A DNA stretch of 64,000 bases, taken from the NCBI GenBank assembly GCA_902784585.1, contig CACZVM010000008.1:1-64000 (forward strand), written 5' to 3'. The notes below the pieces were generated by a model. The model was not told the DNA's origin. It made no database searches and was given only the letters and a program-made list of their open reading frames with translations. Shown in pieces: positions 33,266 to 42,117 of this stretch. How positions within the stretch are numbered: the stretch's first letter is position 1; each line of letters starts with the position of its first letter. A program made the translations under genes and the position numbers. Source of the stretch: an uncultured Bacteroidales bacterium. Its GTDB lineage: Bacteria; Bacteroidota; Bacteroidia; Bacteroidales; Paludibacteraceae.

Positions 33266-35302
33266 TTACCAGACGCTTACCCGCTCTTCCGGCGCGATGT
33301 ACATCGGGCTCTCCGGTGTCACGTTCCATGCCTCGTACCATGCGTCTATCTGCGGCAGTGCCCCGTTGACGCGCCAGCGGCCGAGCGAGTGCGGGTCACC
33401 CTTCGTGCGCACCAGTATTTCCTCCGGACGGATATTTCCTGCCCACACGTTGGCATAAGCCAGGAAGAAACGCTGTTCGGGAGTGAAGCCGTCGCGCGTT
33501 TGCAGACGATTCTTCTCCGGCTTGGCGGCCTCGTTGTTGCGGAAGGCCTGGAACGACACTTCCAGTCCGCCGTGATCGGCGATGTTCTCGCCCAGCGTGA
33601 ACGCACCGTTGGCGTGTACACCCGGCGCCACCTCGATGCGGTTGAACGCCTCTTCCATCACCTTGGTGCGTGCGTCGAAGGAGGCCTTGTCTTCGTCGGT
33701 CCACCAGTTCTGCATGTTACCATCTTTGTCGAACTGGCAACCCTGGTCGTCAAAGCCATGGGTCATCTCATGCCCGATCACCACGCCGATGGCGCCGTAG
33801 TTGAATGCATCGTCGGCACTCATGTCGAAGAAGGGGTATTGCAGGATACCGGCGGGGAAGCATATCTCGTTGCTCGAGGGGTTGTAGTAGGCGTTCACCG
33901 TCTGCGGGGTCATATACCATTTCTTCTTGTCCACAGGCTTGCCCAGATAGCTGAGGCTGTAGGCCTGCTCAAATTTCGCTGCGCGTTGCAGGTTGGCGTA
34001 GTAGCTGTCTTCCGGATTGATCTCCAGCGCGGTATAGTCGCGCCAGGTGTCGGGATAACCTATCTTGATAGTCATCGCGTTCAGTTTCTCCAGAGCCTTG
34101 TCTTTCGTCTCGCGCGACATCCATTCCTGTAGTTCGATGCGCTGCCCGAGTGCCGTCTGCAGGTTCTTCACCAGTGCCAGCATGCGCGCTTTGTTCTCCT
34201 CGGGGAAGTACTTCTTCACGTACATCTGTCCGACGGCCTCACCCAGCGTACCGTTCACGATGCCCACGGCGCGTTTCCAGAGCGGACTCGGCTCTTCTTT
34301 GCCGGAGAGCACCCGGCCGTAGAAATGGAAGTTCTCCATGTATATCTCGCTTGTCAGATAGCTGGCCGCACCGTCTATCACCTGCCATGTGAACAGTGTC
34401 TTCAGGTCTTCCAGCGGCTCCTCTGCCAGCATATGGCCTACTTCCTGCAGGTGAGGTATCTGACCTATCGACAGGCTGTCCAGCGTCACGCCGAACGCGC
34501 TGAAATAGGTCTTCCAGTCCACCTCAGGCACCAGCGTCTGCAGTTCGCTCAGCGACATCTTGTTGTAGTTACGATGCGGGTCGCGCAGCTCCACGTTGCT
34601 GTAGGCGGCTTTTGCGAGACGCGTCTCCAGACGCAGCACGGTCTTGGCTTTCGCTTCACCATCGGCTATTCCGAACAGTTCAAACATGCGCGCGATATGC
34701 TTCTCATATTCCTCGCGGATCTTGCGTGTATGGTCGTCTTCGTCCAGGTAGTACTCTTTCTCGCCCAGTGCAAACCCGCCCTGATACTCGTTCAATATGT
34801 TCATCGTGCTGTTCAGCGCATCTGCATCCACATACATTGCCCACAGACCGAAGTCCATGGCCTTACCCAGCACCTCCGACAGTTGCTCACGGCTACTGAT
34901 GGCGGCTATCTCGTCCAGTGTCTGCCGGGTTGCCTCTACGCCCTCCTGGTCACGTCGTGCCGTGTCCATCGCGAGGTTGTACAGGTCGCCTATCTTCTGC
35001 TCCACAGAGCCACTCTCCACTTTTGTCTTTTCATCTTTCACCTTTTCTGCTATTTCCTTGATCAGTCCGTTCACCTGCTCCAGGTTCTGCAGGCCCAGTT
35101 TGTCGAACGAACCGAATCGGCTGTATTCGGCGGTCAAAGGGTTGGCTGCCATCCATCCGCCGCAGGCGAACTGATAAAAGTCGTTTTGAGGCACGGCCGT
35201 CGTGTCCAGATTGTTCAGGTCGATGCCCGTGGTCTGTTGGGGTTGGTTACATGCTGTTGTCATAAGCGTGATCGCTACAAGCGATAAAAAGATTTTATTC
35301 AT
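33266..35302 (-). CDS. M13-family zinc metallopeptidase lipoprotein (PepO/neprilysin type)
   Basis: 678 residues. Lipoprotein signal with T-A-C at about 16-18. The zinc motif H-E-M-T-H near residue 510, and G-E-N-I-A-D-H-G-G about 60 residues later, supply the third zinc ligand (E) and its partner D, as in M13 peptidases. An upstream N-A-Y-Y-N-P motif near 475 positions the substrate. These enzymes cleave peptides in the periplasm or at the surface. The C-terminus is a variant of the conserved C-x-x-W ending (V-S-V-W). The start at 35302 lies about 25 bases after a clear promoter. Confidence 0.93.
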   Translation of the reverse strand: MNKIFLSLVAITLMTTACNQPQQTTGIDLNNLDTTAVPQNDFYQFACGGWMAANPLTAEYSRFGSFDKLGLQNLEQVNGLIKEIAEKVKDEKTKVESGSVEQKIGDLYNLAMDTARRDQEGVEATRQTLDEIAAISSREQLSEVLGKAMDFGLWAMYVDADALNSTMNILNEYQGGFALGEKEYYLDEDDHTRKIREEYEKHIARMFELFGIADGEAKAKTVLRLETRLAKAAYSNVELRDPHRNYNKMSLSELQTLVPEVDWKTYFSAFGVTLDSLSIGQIPHLQEVGHMLAEEPLEDLKTLFTWQVIDGAASYLTSEIYMENFHFYGRVLSGKEEPSPLWKRAVGIVNGTLGEAVGQMYVKKYFPEENKARMLALVKNLQTALGQRIELQEWMSRETKDKALEKLNAMTIKIGYPDTWRDYTALEINPEDSYYANLQRAAKFEQAYSLSYLGKPVDKKKWYMTPQTVNAYYNPSSNEICFPAGILQYPFFDMSADDAFNYGAIGVVIGHEMTHGFDDQGCQFDKDGNMQNWWTDEDKASFDARTKVMEEAFNRIEVAPGVHANGAFTLGENIADHGGLEVSFQAFRNNEAAKPEKNRLQTRDGFTPEQRFFLAYANVWAGNIRPEEILVRTKGDPHSLGRWRVNGALPQIDAWYEAWNVTPESPMYIAPEERVSVW

Positions 35303-35328
35303 ATGTTTATATTCTTTGATTTAGCGAC

Positions 35329-35362
35329 TACAAAATTACTACAAATTTTTGGAATATACAAG
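35329..35362 (-). promoter_or_regulatory. Promoter of the M13 peptidase gene (minus strand)
   Basis: On the minus strand: TTGTATATTCCAAA and GTAGTAATTTTG, a full match to the local consensus. Confidence 0.75.
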
Positions 35363-35487
35363 GTTTTTTGCGAAAAAATTACGTCCTTGCTCGCTCAAGC
35401 AGTATTTTTTTCCTTATTGTCTTCTGCCTTTGCACCGGATACCGCAAAAAAATAGCTCTAACTCTTCCCGTACATTATCAAGCCGTT

Positions 35488-35553
35488 ACGGAGGTGTTAT
35501 CGAGGCAATATCGAGGCATTGTCGAGACAACATCGAGGCTGAACCGAGACAAT
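35488..35553 (+). repeat. Six tandem 11-bp direct repeats
   Basis: Units read ATCGAGGCAAT, ATCGAGGCATT, GTCGAGACAAC, ATCGAGGCTGA and ACCGAGACAAT (35499-35553), preceded by a weaker one (ACGGAGGTGTT). An 11-bp period places each unit on about the same face of the helix. They lie between divergent promoters of the M13 peptidase and rfbA, about 90 bp upstream of the latter. No gene is evident in 35363-35638. Confidence 0.65.
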
Positions 35554-35638
35554 CCTGGACAATGTTCGAAATTTCATACGGCCTGTTCTTTCTTTTCGTG
35601 CTATTTTATGGGCAATCGAATTAAATTTTTCACATTTA

Positions 35639-35674
35639 TTTGCATATATGCAAAAAAAAGCGTACCTTTGCAGC
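35639..35674 (+). promoter_or_regulatory. rfbA promoter with a 16-bp palindrome over the -33 region
   Basis: TTTGCATATATGCAAA (35639-35654) is a perfect palindrome covering the -33 element, followed by TACCTTTGC (35663-35671). A regulator binding the palindrome would compete with RNA polymerase. Confidence 0.6.
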
Positions 35675-35812
35675 CGCAAAGGTTATTGGGGTCCCCGATG
35701 AACACTAACGTAGTGCGTTCAGTGGGGAGAGCGGAGGCCTCGAGGACTAATAATGAATCTGCGATTCAGTCCGTGTCCGAGAGTGACGAACGCGACTGCA
35801 GCCGCAAAGGTT
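35670..35812 (+). ncRNA. Structured leader element, copy 2 (before rfbA)
   Basis: Flanked by exact 15-bp direct repeats GCAGCCGCAAAGGTT (35670-35684 and 35798-35812). Core: hairpin I with CCCC/GGGG base (35693-35696 with 35724-35727) and CACTA-ACG-TAGTG apex (35703-35715); linker GCGGAGGCCTCGAGGACT; hairpin II TGAATC/GATTCA (35754-35768); then TCCGTGTCCGAGAGTG. CTCG-GAC of the linker can pair with GTC-CGAG after hairpin II. It lies wholly in the rfbA 5' leader, ending 14 bases before the ATG. Confidence 0.65.
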
Positions 35813-35825
35813 TTTTACGTAAAGT

Positions 35826-36698
35826 ATGAAAGGAATTATTTTGGCCGGAGGCAGCGCAACGCGCCTCTATCCTCTCAGCAAAGCGATCAGCAAACAGATC
35901 ATGCCGGTGTACGACAAGCCCATGATCTACTATCCGCTCAGTACGTTGATGATGGCCGGCATCCGCGAGGTACTGATTATCAGTACGCCGCGTGACCTGC
36001 CTATGTTCGAAGAACTGCTGGGTGACGGCAGCCGTTTGGGGATGAAGTTGAGCTACAAGGTGCAGTTGGTGCCGAATGGTCTGGCGCAGGCTTTTGTGTT
36101 GGGACGTGAGTTCCTCGGCGGCGAACCCGGTTGCCTGATCTTGGGCGATAACATGTTCTACGGCCAGCATTTCGGCCATATGCTCAAGGAGGCAGTGGCA
36201 GATGTGCAAAACGGCGGTGCCTGCATCTTCGGATACGAAGTGGCAGACCCGCGTGCCTACGGTGTGGTCGAGTTTGATGCGGAAGGCAAAGTACTCAGTC
36301 TGGAGGAAAAACCCGCAGCGCCGAAGAGCAACTATGCTGTGCCGGGCCTCTATTTCTACGATGCCACCGTGTGCGACAAAGCTGCCGTACTGCAGCCCAG
36401 TGCCCGAGGCGAATATGAGATCACCGACCTCAATAAGATGTATCTGGCGGAGGGCTCGCTCAAGGTGAAGCTGTTCAGCCGTGGTTTCGCATGGCTTGAC
36501 ACCGGCAACTGCGACAGTCTGCTGGATGCGGGTAATTTCATTGCCACCATCCAGAACCGTCAGGGCTTCTACGTGAGCTGTATCGAGGAGATAGCTTGGC
36601 GCAACGGGTGGATTACTACCGAACAACTGGCCGCCCTCGGACGGGAGATGAAGACGGCCTATGGCCGTTACTTGGAGCGCATAGCCGGCAAAGGGTGA
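35826..36698 (+). CDS. rfbA: Glucose-1-phosphate thymidylyltransferase RfbA (RmlA)
   Basis: 290 residues, the usual length. It makes dTDP-glucose from glucose-1-phosphate and dTTP, the first step to dTDP-rhamnose for cell-surface polysaccharide. The N-terminal K-G-I-I-L-A-G-G-S-A-T-R-L-Y-P binds the nucleotide; Q-I-M-P-V-Y-D-K-P-M-I-Y-Y-P-L-S and L-G-D-N-M-F-Y-G (D about 107) are catalytic and metal-binding blocks; E-Y-E-I-T-D-L-N is near 197. The rest of the rfb pathway is not adjacent. Its stop overlaps the GTG start of the next gene (GTGA). Confidence 0.96.
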   Translation: MKGIILAGGSATRLYPLSKAISKQIMPVYDKPMIYYPLSTLMMAGIREVLIISTPRDLPMFEELLGDGSRLGMKLSYKVQLVPNGLAQAFVLGREFLGGEPGCLILGDNMFYGQHFGHMLKEAVADVQNGGACIFGYEVADPRAYGVVEFDAEGKVLSLEEKPAAPKSNYAVPGLYFYDATVCDKAAVLQPSARGEYEITDLNKMYLAEGSLKVKLFSRGFAWLDTGNCDSLLDAGNFIATIQNRQGFYVSCIEEIAWRNGWITTEQLAALGREMKTAYGRYLERIAGKG

Positions 36699-37219
36699 AC
36701 TGCTGCAGATCGATCATAGTACTGATAGCAGCGGTGCTGATGGTAGCCGGTTGTAGCCGTCAGGCTCCGCAGCGTCCCAGCCAGCGCCTTGGGCATACGC
36801 CTGAGCCCGACAGTGCACAGTTGGCATTGATGGAACTGAACCATCGTCTGGCTGAGGCGGCTGACGAGCAGTTGCACGCGCTCGCCTTGGCGCAGGATAC
36901 GCCTTATGCCCTCTACGAGGGCAATGTGTGGGCGTGCGTGCTCGACAAGGGGGATACCGATGCGGCTGTCCGCGAGAAGGAAGAATGTCAGCTGCAACTG
37001 CGCACGTATAGCCTGGACGGCACGCTGCTGAGTGACACTCGGGGCAGTTATACCATAGGCCAACGCCAATTGCCGCAAGCCGTAGAGGCGAATATCACCG
37101 AGTGGCATCATGGTACGCGCGTGCGCATGTTCGCGCCGTGGTACGCGGCCTATGGACTGAGAGGCAACGAGGCCGTGCCGCCATATGAAAATGTAATCAT
37201 TGAGTTAACTATCGAATAA
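36695..37219 (+). CDS. FKBP-like peptidyl-prolyl isomerase lipoprotein (GldI-like)
   Basis: About 174 residues. The start is taken as the GTG at 36695, because the next residues form a lipoprotein signal (hydrophobic run, lipobox V-A-G-C at about 18-21); the long frame from 36596 lies inside rfbA. The C-terminal end Y-G-L-R-G-N-E-A-V-P-P...I-I-E-L-T-I matches the last strands of the FKBP fold, whose family catalyses proline isomerisation. GldI-type lipoproteins of this kind fold exported proteins in Bacteroidota. The active-site aromatic residues are not all recognisable, so activity is uncertain. The next gene begins at the base after the stop. Confidence 0.7.
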   Translation: MNCCRSIIVLIAAVLMVAGCSRQAPQRPSQRLGHTPEPDSAQLALMELNHRLAEAADEQLHALALAQDTPYALYEGNVWACVLDKGDTDAAVREKEECQLQLRTYSLDGTLLSDTRGSYTIGQRQLPQAVEANITEWHHGTRVRMFAPWYAAYGLRGNEAVPPYENVIIELTIE

Positions 37220-37795
37220 ATGAAGAGAATAATTTTTGCTGTATTGACCGTATTGGTGGTAGTGCTGAGTGCGTGCAACCAGACCTATTCCAACTTGCGC
37301 CGCGCAGAGGACCGACTGATTGCCAACTATATCAGCCGCAATCAGCTCAATATCATGTACGAAGAGCCGGAGGCCGACTATGTGTGGGCGGAGAAAGACT
37401 ATCTGAAGGTGCCGGGGTACGATAATTTCTATTTCCATCTCATCGAGCGTGGCGACTCGGTGCGCTACGACACCATCAGCGACACACGTATCGATACGGT
37501 GGATCTGAAGATCATGGCCAACGACTTGATCGTGGTGCGCTACAAGCAGTTTGAACTGACCGAGTATGCCGATACGATGAGCTACTGGACTACGCTGGAC
37601 CAGGCTTACCCCTATGAGTTCCATTACCTGAACACCAGCGACTGCGAGGCTGTCGGATGGCATCTGGCTGTCAAGTATATGAAGTACCCCAATTCGCAGT
37701 GCCAGATCATCCAACCCAGTAAGTTGGGCTTTGATGTCGATCAGAACACTGTCACGCCCTATGGCTATATTATGAAGATCAAAGTGAAACAATAA
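37220..37795 (+). CDS. DUF4827-type lipoprotein
   Basis: 191 residues; lipoprotein signal with L-S-A-C at about 16-19. The remainder is a single globular domain with Y-V-W-A-E-K-D-Y and D-N-F-Y-F-H-L near residues 53-70 and an acidic middle. The length and pattern match the Bacteroidales DUF4827 family, thought to be FKBP-related. It follows the FKBP-like gene directly (TAA then ATG), so the two are co-translated and probably act together in the periplasm. Biochemical function unknown. Confidence 0.65.
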   Translation: MKRIIFAVLTVLVVVLSACNQTYSNLRRAEDRLIANYISRNQLNIMYEEPEADYVWAEKDYLKVPGYDNFYFHLIERGDSVRYDTISDTRIDTVDLKIMANDLIVVRYKQFELTEYADTMSYWTTLDQAYPYEFHYLNTSDCEAVGWHLAVKYMKYPNSQCQIIQPSKLGFDVDQNTVTPYGYIMKIKVKQ

Positions 37796-37822
37796 CCAAT
37801 AACCAATCACCAATCACCAATG
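37790..37822 (+). repeat. CCAATAA/CCAATCA array supplying the glmM start codon
   Basis: Four heptamer units run from the stop of 37220-37795 to the start of glmM. The last unit's CCAATG contains the ATG at 37820, and the first overlaps the preceding gene's final codons. Confidence 0.75.
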
Positions 37823-39190
37823 TCCTTAGTCAAGAGTATATCCGGCATCCGCGGCACGATAGGCGGACGCGTAGGAGAGGGATTGAATCCCGTAGATATA
37901 GTTCGTTTTACTGCTGCCTACGCCACGCAGCGTCGTGCAGCTTTGCCCGGCAACAACACCATCGTCGTGGGACGCGATGCCCGCTTGAGCGGACATATGG
38001 TGGAGTCGCTTGTATGTGGCACGCTGATGGGCATGGGCTACGATGTAGTCAACATCGGCCTGGCTACGACGCCTACCACCGAGTTGGCCGTCACGGGCGA
38101 AAAGGCTGCCGGAGGTATCATCCTCACCGCCAGCCACAACCCCAAACAGTGGAATGCACTCAAGTTGCTCAACGAGCAGGGGGAGTTCCTCAACGATGCT
38201 GAAGGCAAAGGTGTGCTGGCTATAGCCGAGGCAGAGGACTTCGTCTTCGCCGAGGTAGACGCGCTGGGACATATGACGCATAAGGACTATTTGCCTTACC
38301 ACGTAGAGCAGGTGCTGAACCTGCAACTGGTGGATCGCGAGGCGATCCGGAAACGCGGCTTCTCCGTGGCTATCGACTGCGTCAATTCCGTAGGTGGTCT
38401 GGCTATTCCCGCTATGCTGCGCGCACTGGGCGTGGAGCATATCATCCAACTCAACTGTACGCCTGACGGCCATTTCCCTCATAATCCCGAACCGCTGCCG
38501 CAACACCTGACTGAGATCAGCGACTTGCTCAAGCAAGGTAAGGCGGATGTAGGCTTCGTAGTCGATCCGGACGTAGACCGTCTGGCTATCATCTGCGAGA
38601 ACGGTGATATGTTCGGCGAGGAATATACGCTGGTGAGCGTGGCCGACTATGTGTTGCGCCATACGCCCGGAAGCACCGTCAGCAACCTCTCTTCGAGCCG
38701 TGCACTCAGCGACGTGACCCGTGCACACGGTGGCACCTATAGTGCTGCCGCCGTAGGCGAAGTGAATGTGGTGGCAGAGATGAAGCGCACCCACGCCGTC
38801 ATCGGTGGCGAGGGCAATGGCGGTGTGATCTATCCTGCTTGTCACTACGGTCGCGATGCCCTGGTGGGTGTGGCACTCTTCCTCTCGATGCTGGCGCACG
38901 ACACGCGCCGTGTGAGCGAGATTCGCCGCGCGCTGCCGGAGTACTGCATCAGCAAGAACCGCATCGACCTCACGCCCGACACCGACGTTGATGCTATCTT
39001 GCGCCGCGTGAAAGAACTCTATCGCAACGAACGCGTGGACGATCGCGACGGTGTGAAGATAGACTTCGCCGAGGGCTGGGTACATCTGCGTAAGAGCAAT
39101 ACCGAACCGATCATCCGTGTCTATTCGGAGGCGGCAACGATGGACGCTGCCAACGCCCTGGCACAATCCGTCATGAACGTTATCCAATGA
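37820..39190 (+). CDS. glmM: Phosphoglucosamine mutase GlmM
   Basis: 456 residues. It converts glucosamine-6-phosphate to glucosamine-1-phosphate for UDP-GlcNAc, hence peptidoglycan and lipid A. The phosphoserine loop T-A-S-H-N-P is near residue 105, the metal-binding D-P-D-V-D-R-L near 244, the sugar-recognition G-E-G-N-G-G near 336, and the phosphate-binding R-K-S-N-T-E-P near 428. The N-terminus S-I-S-G-I-R-G-T-I-G-G is typical. Both the start codon and the TGA stop lie in heptamer repeat DNA. Confidence 0.94.
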   Translation: MSLVKSISGIRGTIGGRVGEGLNPVDIVRFTAAYATQRRAALPGNNTIVVGRDARLSGHMVESLVCGTLMGMGYDVVNIGLATTPTTELAVTGEKAAGGIILTASHNPKQWNALKLLNEQGEFLNDAEGKGVLAIAEAEDFVFAEVDALGHMTHKDYLPYHVEQVLNLQLVDREAIRKRGFSVAIDCVNSVGGLAIPAMLRALGVEHIIQLNCTPDGHFPHNPEPLPQHLTEISDLLKQGKADVGFVVDPDVDRLAIICENGDMFGEEYTLVSVADYVLRHTPGSTVSNLSSSRALSDVTRAHGGTYSAAAVGEVNVVAEMKRTHAVIGGEGNGGVIYPACHYGRDALVGVALFLSMLAHDTRRVSEIRRALPEYCISKNRIDLTPDTDVDAILRRVKELYRNERVDDRDGVKIDFAEGWVHLRKSNTEPIIRVYSEAATMDAANALAQSVMNVIQ

Positions 39191-39271
39191 CCAATCACCT
39201 GACGGTGTCCCCGTCAAACGGGGAAACCCTAGACGGAAGGGGCACCAATGACCAATGACCAATGACCAATG
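39185..39271 (+). repeat. Heptamer array with an embedded 49-bp palindromic element (D1)
   Basis: CCAATGA/CCAATCA units at 39185-39197 and 39245-39271 enclose a 49-bp element (39198-39246). Its core GGTGTCCCCGT-CAA-ACGGGGAAACC can fold into a hairpin. The element recurs with one change at 52730-52778 and in degraded form at 54482-54528. The first unit contains the glmM stop, and the last contains the surE ATG. Confidence 0.8.
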
Positions 39272-40009
39272 AACATAGTAGTAGTCAACGATGATGGTTG
39301 GGGCACGGCGGGTATCCGCCTGCTGGCCAAGGAGATGACGCGCCTGGGTAAGGTGACGGTGGTGGCACCCGACGGTCCGCGTAGCGGCCGCGGTGCGGCG
39401 ATCAGCGTGGAGACACCTATCTATCTGCGTCGTATAGACGAGCATGACCTGAACGGAGCCGGGGTCTATACCATCAATGGTACACCGGCCGACTGCGTGA
39501 AGGTGGCGCGCGAGATACTCTTTGCCGACCGGACGATTGACTTGCTCGTGTCGGGCATCAACCACGGCAGCAATGCCTCCGTCAATGCGATGTATTCGGG
39601 TACGATAGGAGCCTGCCTTGTGGCGGCAGAGAAGGGGATACCCGCTATCGGATGGTCGATCAACAGCCATGCCCTGGATGTCGATCTCCACTGGCTGCAG
39701 CCATTCCTGGTGGAAGTGACGCAGCATCTATACGAAGAGGGTATAGCCCCGCGTACATGCTTCAACATCAACGCACCGGTGGGTGAGATAGAGGGAATAC
39801 GCTGGACGCGCCAGTGTATGGGTCATTGGGCCAACGAACTGGTGACGAAAGAGGACTTGCCCGAAGGGGTATTACGCGGTTGGACCCTTGGTGGGGAGTT
39901 TGTCAACGACGAACCGGCTGCCACAGACACCGATCTGTGGGCGATGGACCATCAGTTGCTCTCCATCACTCCGCTTACAATCGATTGGACACATTATGGA
40001 TCGCTTTGA
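39269..40009 (+). CDS. surE: 5'/3'-nucleotidase SurE
   Basis: 246 residues. SurE removes phosphate from nucleoside monophosphates. The metal-binding N-D-D-G near residue 8, S-G-R-G-A-A-I-S near 40, and the S-G-I-N-H-G-S-N-A near 94-102 are the family signature. The ATG at 39269 is in the last CCAATG unit of the repeat array, so initiation depends on repeat DNA. A small membrane-protein gene overlaps its end by 14 bases. Confidence 0.94.
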   Translation: MNIVVVNDDGWGTAGIRLLAKEMTRLGKVTVVAPDGPRSGRGAAISVETPIYLRRIDEHDLNGAGVYTINGTPADCVKVAREILFADRTIDLLVSGINHGSNASVNAMYSGTIGACLVAAEKGIPAIGWSINSHALDVDLHWLQPFLVEVTQHLYEEGIAPRTCFNINAPVGEIEGIRWTRQCMGHWANELVTKEDLPEGVLRGWTLGGEFVNDEPAATDTDLWAMDHQLLSITPLTIDWTHYGSL

Positions 40010-40274
40010 TCGTTACTGGATAGGGATCTTGCTAGGTCTGCTGCTGCCGTTGACATTCGGACTGACCTACATCGAGGCGATGAACCTCTGGTATCCGCTG
40101 CGCACGCTGCAGTTCGAGGCCGGTGGCGTGTTGAGTAAGTTGCTGCTGGTGAGTGTCTTCCCCGACTTGGCACTTATCTTTGTGTTCTACACCACCGACA
40201 CCTGGCGGCTCAGCAAAGGCATACTTGCCGGAGCCATGCCTTATATCCTGGCGGCACTGATGGTCTCGCTATAG
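39996..40274 (+). CDS. Small three-helix membrane protein
   Basis: 92 residues with hydrophobic segments at about 8-26, 44-64 and 72-91. The start at 39996 overlaps the surE stop by 14 bases, indicating coupling; the longer frame from 39888 runs inside surE. I do not recognise the family. The position beside surE, with envelope genes downstream, suggests an inner-membrane protein of unknown role. Confidence 0.7.
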   Translation: MDRFDRYWIGILLGLLLPLTFGLTYIEAMNLWYPLRTLQFEAGGVLSKLLLVSVFPDLALIFVFYTTDTWRLSKGILAGAMPYILAALMVSL

Positions 40275-40305
40275 ACAAACGGAATAACAATTTGAAACAA
40301 ACGAT

Positions 40306-42117
40306 ATGAAACATTTTCAACTCCTTCTTCTTTTTCTTCTGGCCGGCGTGCTGAATGTCTTTGCCCAAAAGGGTACAGAGGCAGAGGCCGAGCAGATCAA
40401 GCACAACCCTCAACTGGTGTGGGGACAAGGTGTCGGCGAGACGCTTCAGGCGGCCGATGAACTGGCGGTGCGCGACCTGATCAGCCAGATCTCCGTCACG
40501 GTGGACAGCCGTACGGAGACCCAGATACACAATGACGTACGTGGTCAGGAAGCCTCGTCGTCCGTATCCACCACCAGCGATCTGCACGTGAGCAGCAATG
40601 TGTCGCTGTCCAACTGTAAGCGACTGGTCTATACCGTCAGGGGACGGACAATCGTGCTGCGCTATGTGGACCGCGCGGAGATAGAGAAGATGTTCGATGC
40701 ACGCAAGGCGAAGATCTTCGATCTGGCGCAGGCCGGTGAACGTGCGGAAGAGCAGGGTAAGGTGAGCGATGCACTGCGCAACTCCTATTGGGCACTCAAG
40801 CTCATCTATTCGATACCCGTAGAGCACCGCGAAGGCTTGACCACCGAAGAGGGCATCCAGCTCTCTACGGCTTTGCAGGAACGTATAGCATCTATCCTGG
40901 ACAGCCTGACTCTGCGCGTGGAGAGCAAGGAGGAGGTGGACGGACAGCAGCTGGCCCACCTGCAGATGACCTACAAGGGACGTCCCGTAGTATGCTGCGA
41001 CTATGCTTATTTTGACGGCTACGATTGGATCAACGCGAGTGCGAAGAACGGTCGTGCTCTGGCGGAACTGCCCGCGTCCTCACGCCGGGTACGCTTACGC
41101 GTGGAGTATGTGTTTGAGAAGCTATGGAAATCCGACCCGCTCGTCAATGATATGCTCAGCCAGTTGCCCGAACGTATCCCCTTCCCCCAATACGAGAAGA
41201 AAGCCGAACTGGAGCAAGTGCAGGTGGTGCAGGAACCGCTGCCTACCAACGCACGCGCATTGGCCAAGGAGATAGAGGTGGACTCGATAGCCGCTTGTTC
41301 GAAGAAAGAGGTGCGCAACCAGGCCGATATTCTCCTGCCCGTCATCACGGCGATAGAGAAGAAGCAATACGCCGATGTGAAGCAGTATTTCACGCCGAAC
41401 GGATGGAAGTGGTTTGAGAAACTTATCCAATACGGCAACGCCAAGATCATCGCTCGCGATGAGATACAGGTGTCGTCATTCGCCAACGGCTATCTGCTGC
41501 GTGGTATCAAGGCCAGCTTCTCGTTCAAGAAGAACAACAAGTCCTTTATCGAAGACATCGTCTTCTATGTGAAGGACGATAAGATAGAGGGTGTCAATTT
41601 CGGACTGGAAGAAGGTGCATTGGCCGATATCATGCGTCATGAGATGTGGAATCCGGAGTCGCGTCTGGTACTGGTCAACTTCCTCGAGAACTACAAGACC
41701 GCTTACGCCTTGGAGCGCCTCGACTATCTGGAGGCCGTCTTCTCTGACGACGCTCTTATCATCGTCGGCAACCGTATTCCTGAGCAGCGCGTGTCGGAAG
41801 TGACAGCCATGGACACCGAACGCTACGAGCACAACCGTCTGACCAAGAGTCAGTATATCAGCCAACTGGAGAAAGTGTTCAAGAAGCAGGAGTATGTCAA
41901 CATCCACTTCGAGGATGCTGCAGTCAAGAAGACCAGCCGCAACGATGAGCGCTACGAGATCATCATCAAGCAGAATTATTATTCCGCCTCATATGCCGAC
42001 AAGGGGTACCTCTACCTGCTGGCAGATATTTCTAATCCGGAACAACCCATCATACACGTGCGTGTATGGGACGAGAACCGCAATAATCTTATGAATTATG
42101 GTGAATGGATTTTCTAA
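40306..42117 (+). CDS. LPP20-like exported protein of unknown function
   Basis: 603 residues with a signal peptide ending L-N-V-F-A-Q. The N-terminal domain (about 30-140), with A-A-D-E-L-A-V-R-D-L-I-S-Q-I-S-V-T-V, resembles LPP20/FlgT-type alpha-beta domains common in envelope proteins. A helical or TPR-like stretch follows, with a C-terminal domain of about 300 residues rich in F, Y and K. It overlaps the PEGA-protein gene by 20 bases, so both are expressed together and likely act together in the envelope. No enzyme motif is visible. Confidence 0.6.
   Translation: MKHFQLLLLFLLAGVLNVFAQKGTEAEAEQIKHNPQLVWGQGVGETLQAADELAVRDLISQISVTVDSRTETQIHNDVRGQEASSSVSTTSDLHVSSNVSLSNCKRLVYTVRGRTIVLRYVDRAEIEKMFDARKAKIFDLAQAGERAEEQGKVSDALRNSYWALKLIYSIPVEHREGLTTEEGIQLSTALQERIASILDSLTLRVESKEEVDGQQLAHLQMTYKGRPVVCCDYAYFDGYDWINASAKNGRALAELPASSRRVRLRVEYVFEKLWKSDPLVNDMLSQLPERIPFPQYEKKAELEQVQVVQEPLPTNARALAKEIEVDSIAACSKKEVRNQADILLPVITAIEKKQYADVKQYFTPNGWKWFEKLIQYGNAKIIARDEIQVSSFANGYLLRGIKASFSFKKNNKSFIEDIVFYVKDDKIEGVNFGLEEGALADIMRHEMWNPESRLVLVNFLENYKTAYALERLDYLEAVFSDDALIIVGNRIPEQRVSEVTAMDTERYEHNRLTKSQYISQLEKVFKKQEYVNIHFEDAAVKKTSRNDERYEIIIKQNYYSASYADKGYLYLLADISNPEQPIIHVRVWDENRNNLMNYGEWIF

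Noticed and set aside
35368..35829. 153-residue ORF upstream of rfbA
   Set aside because: It begins with no ribosome site, crosses the promoter, the 11-bp repeats and the structured element, and ends just inside rfbA. The protein sequence shows no domain.
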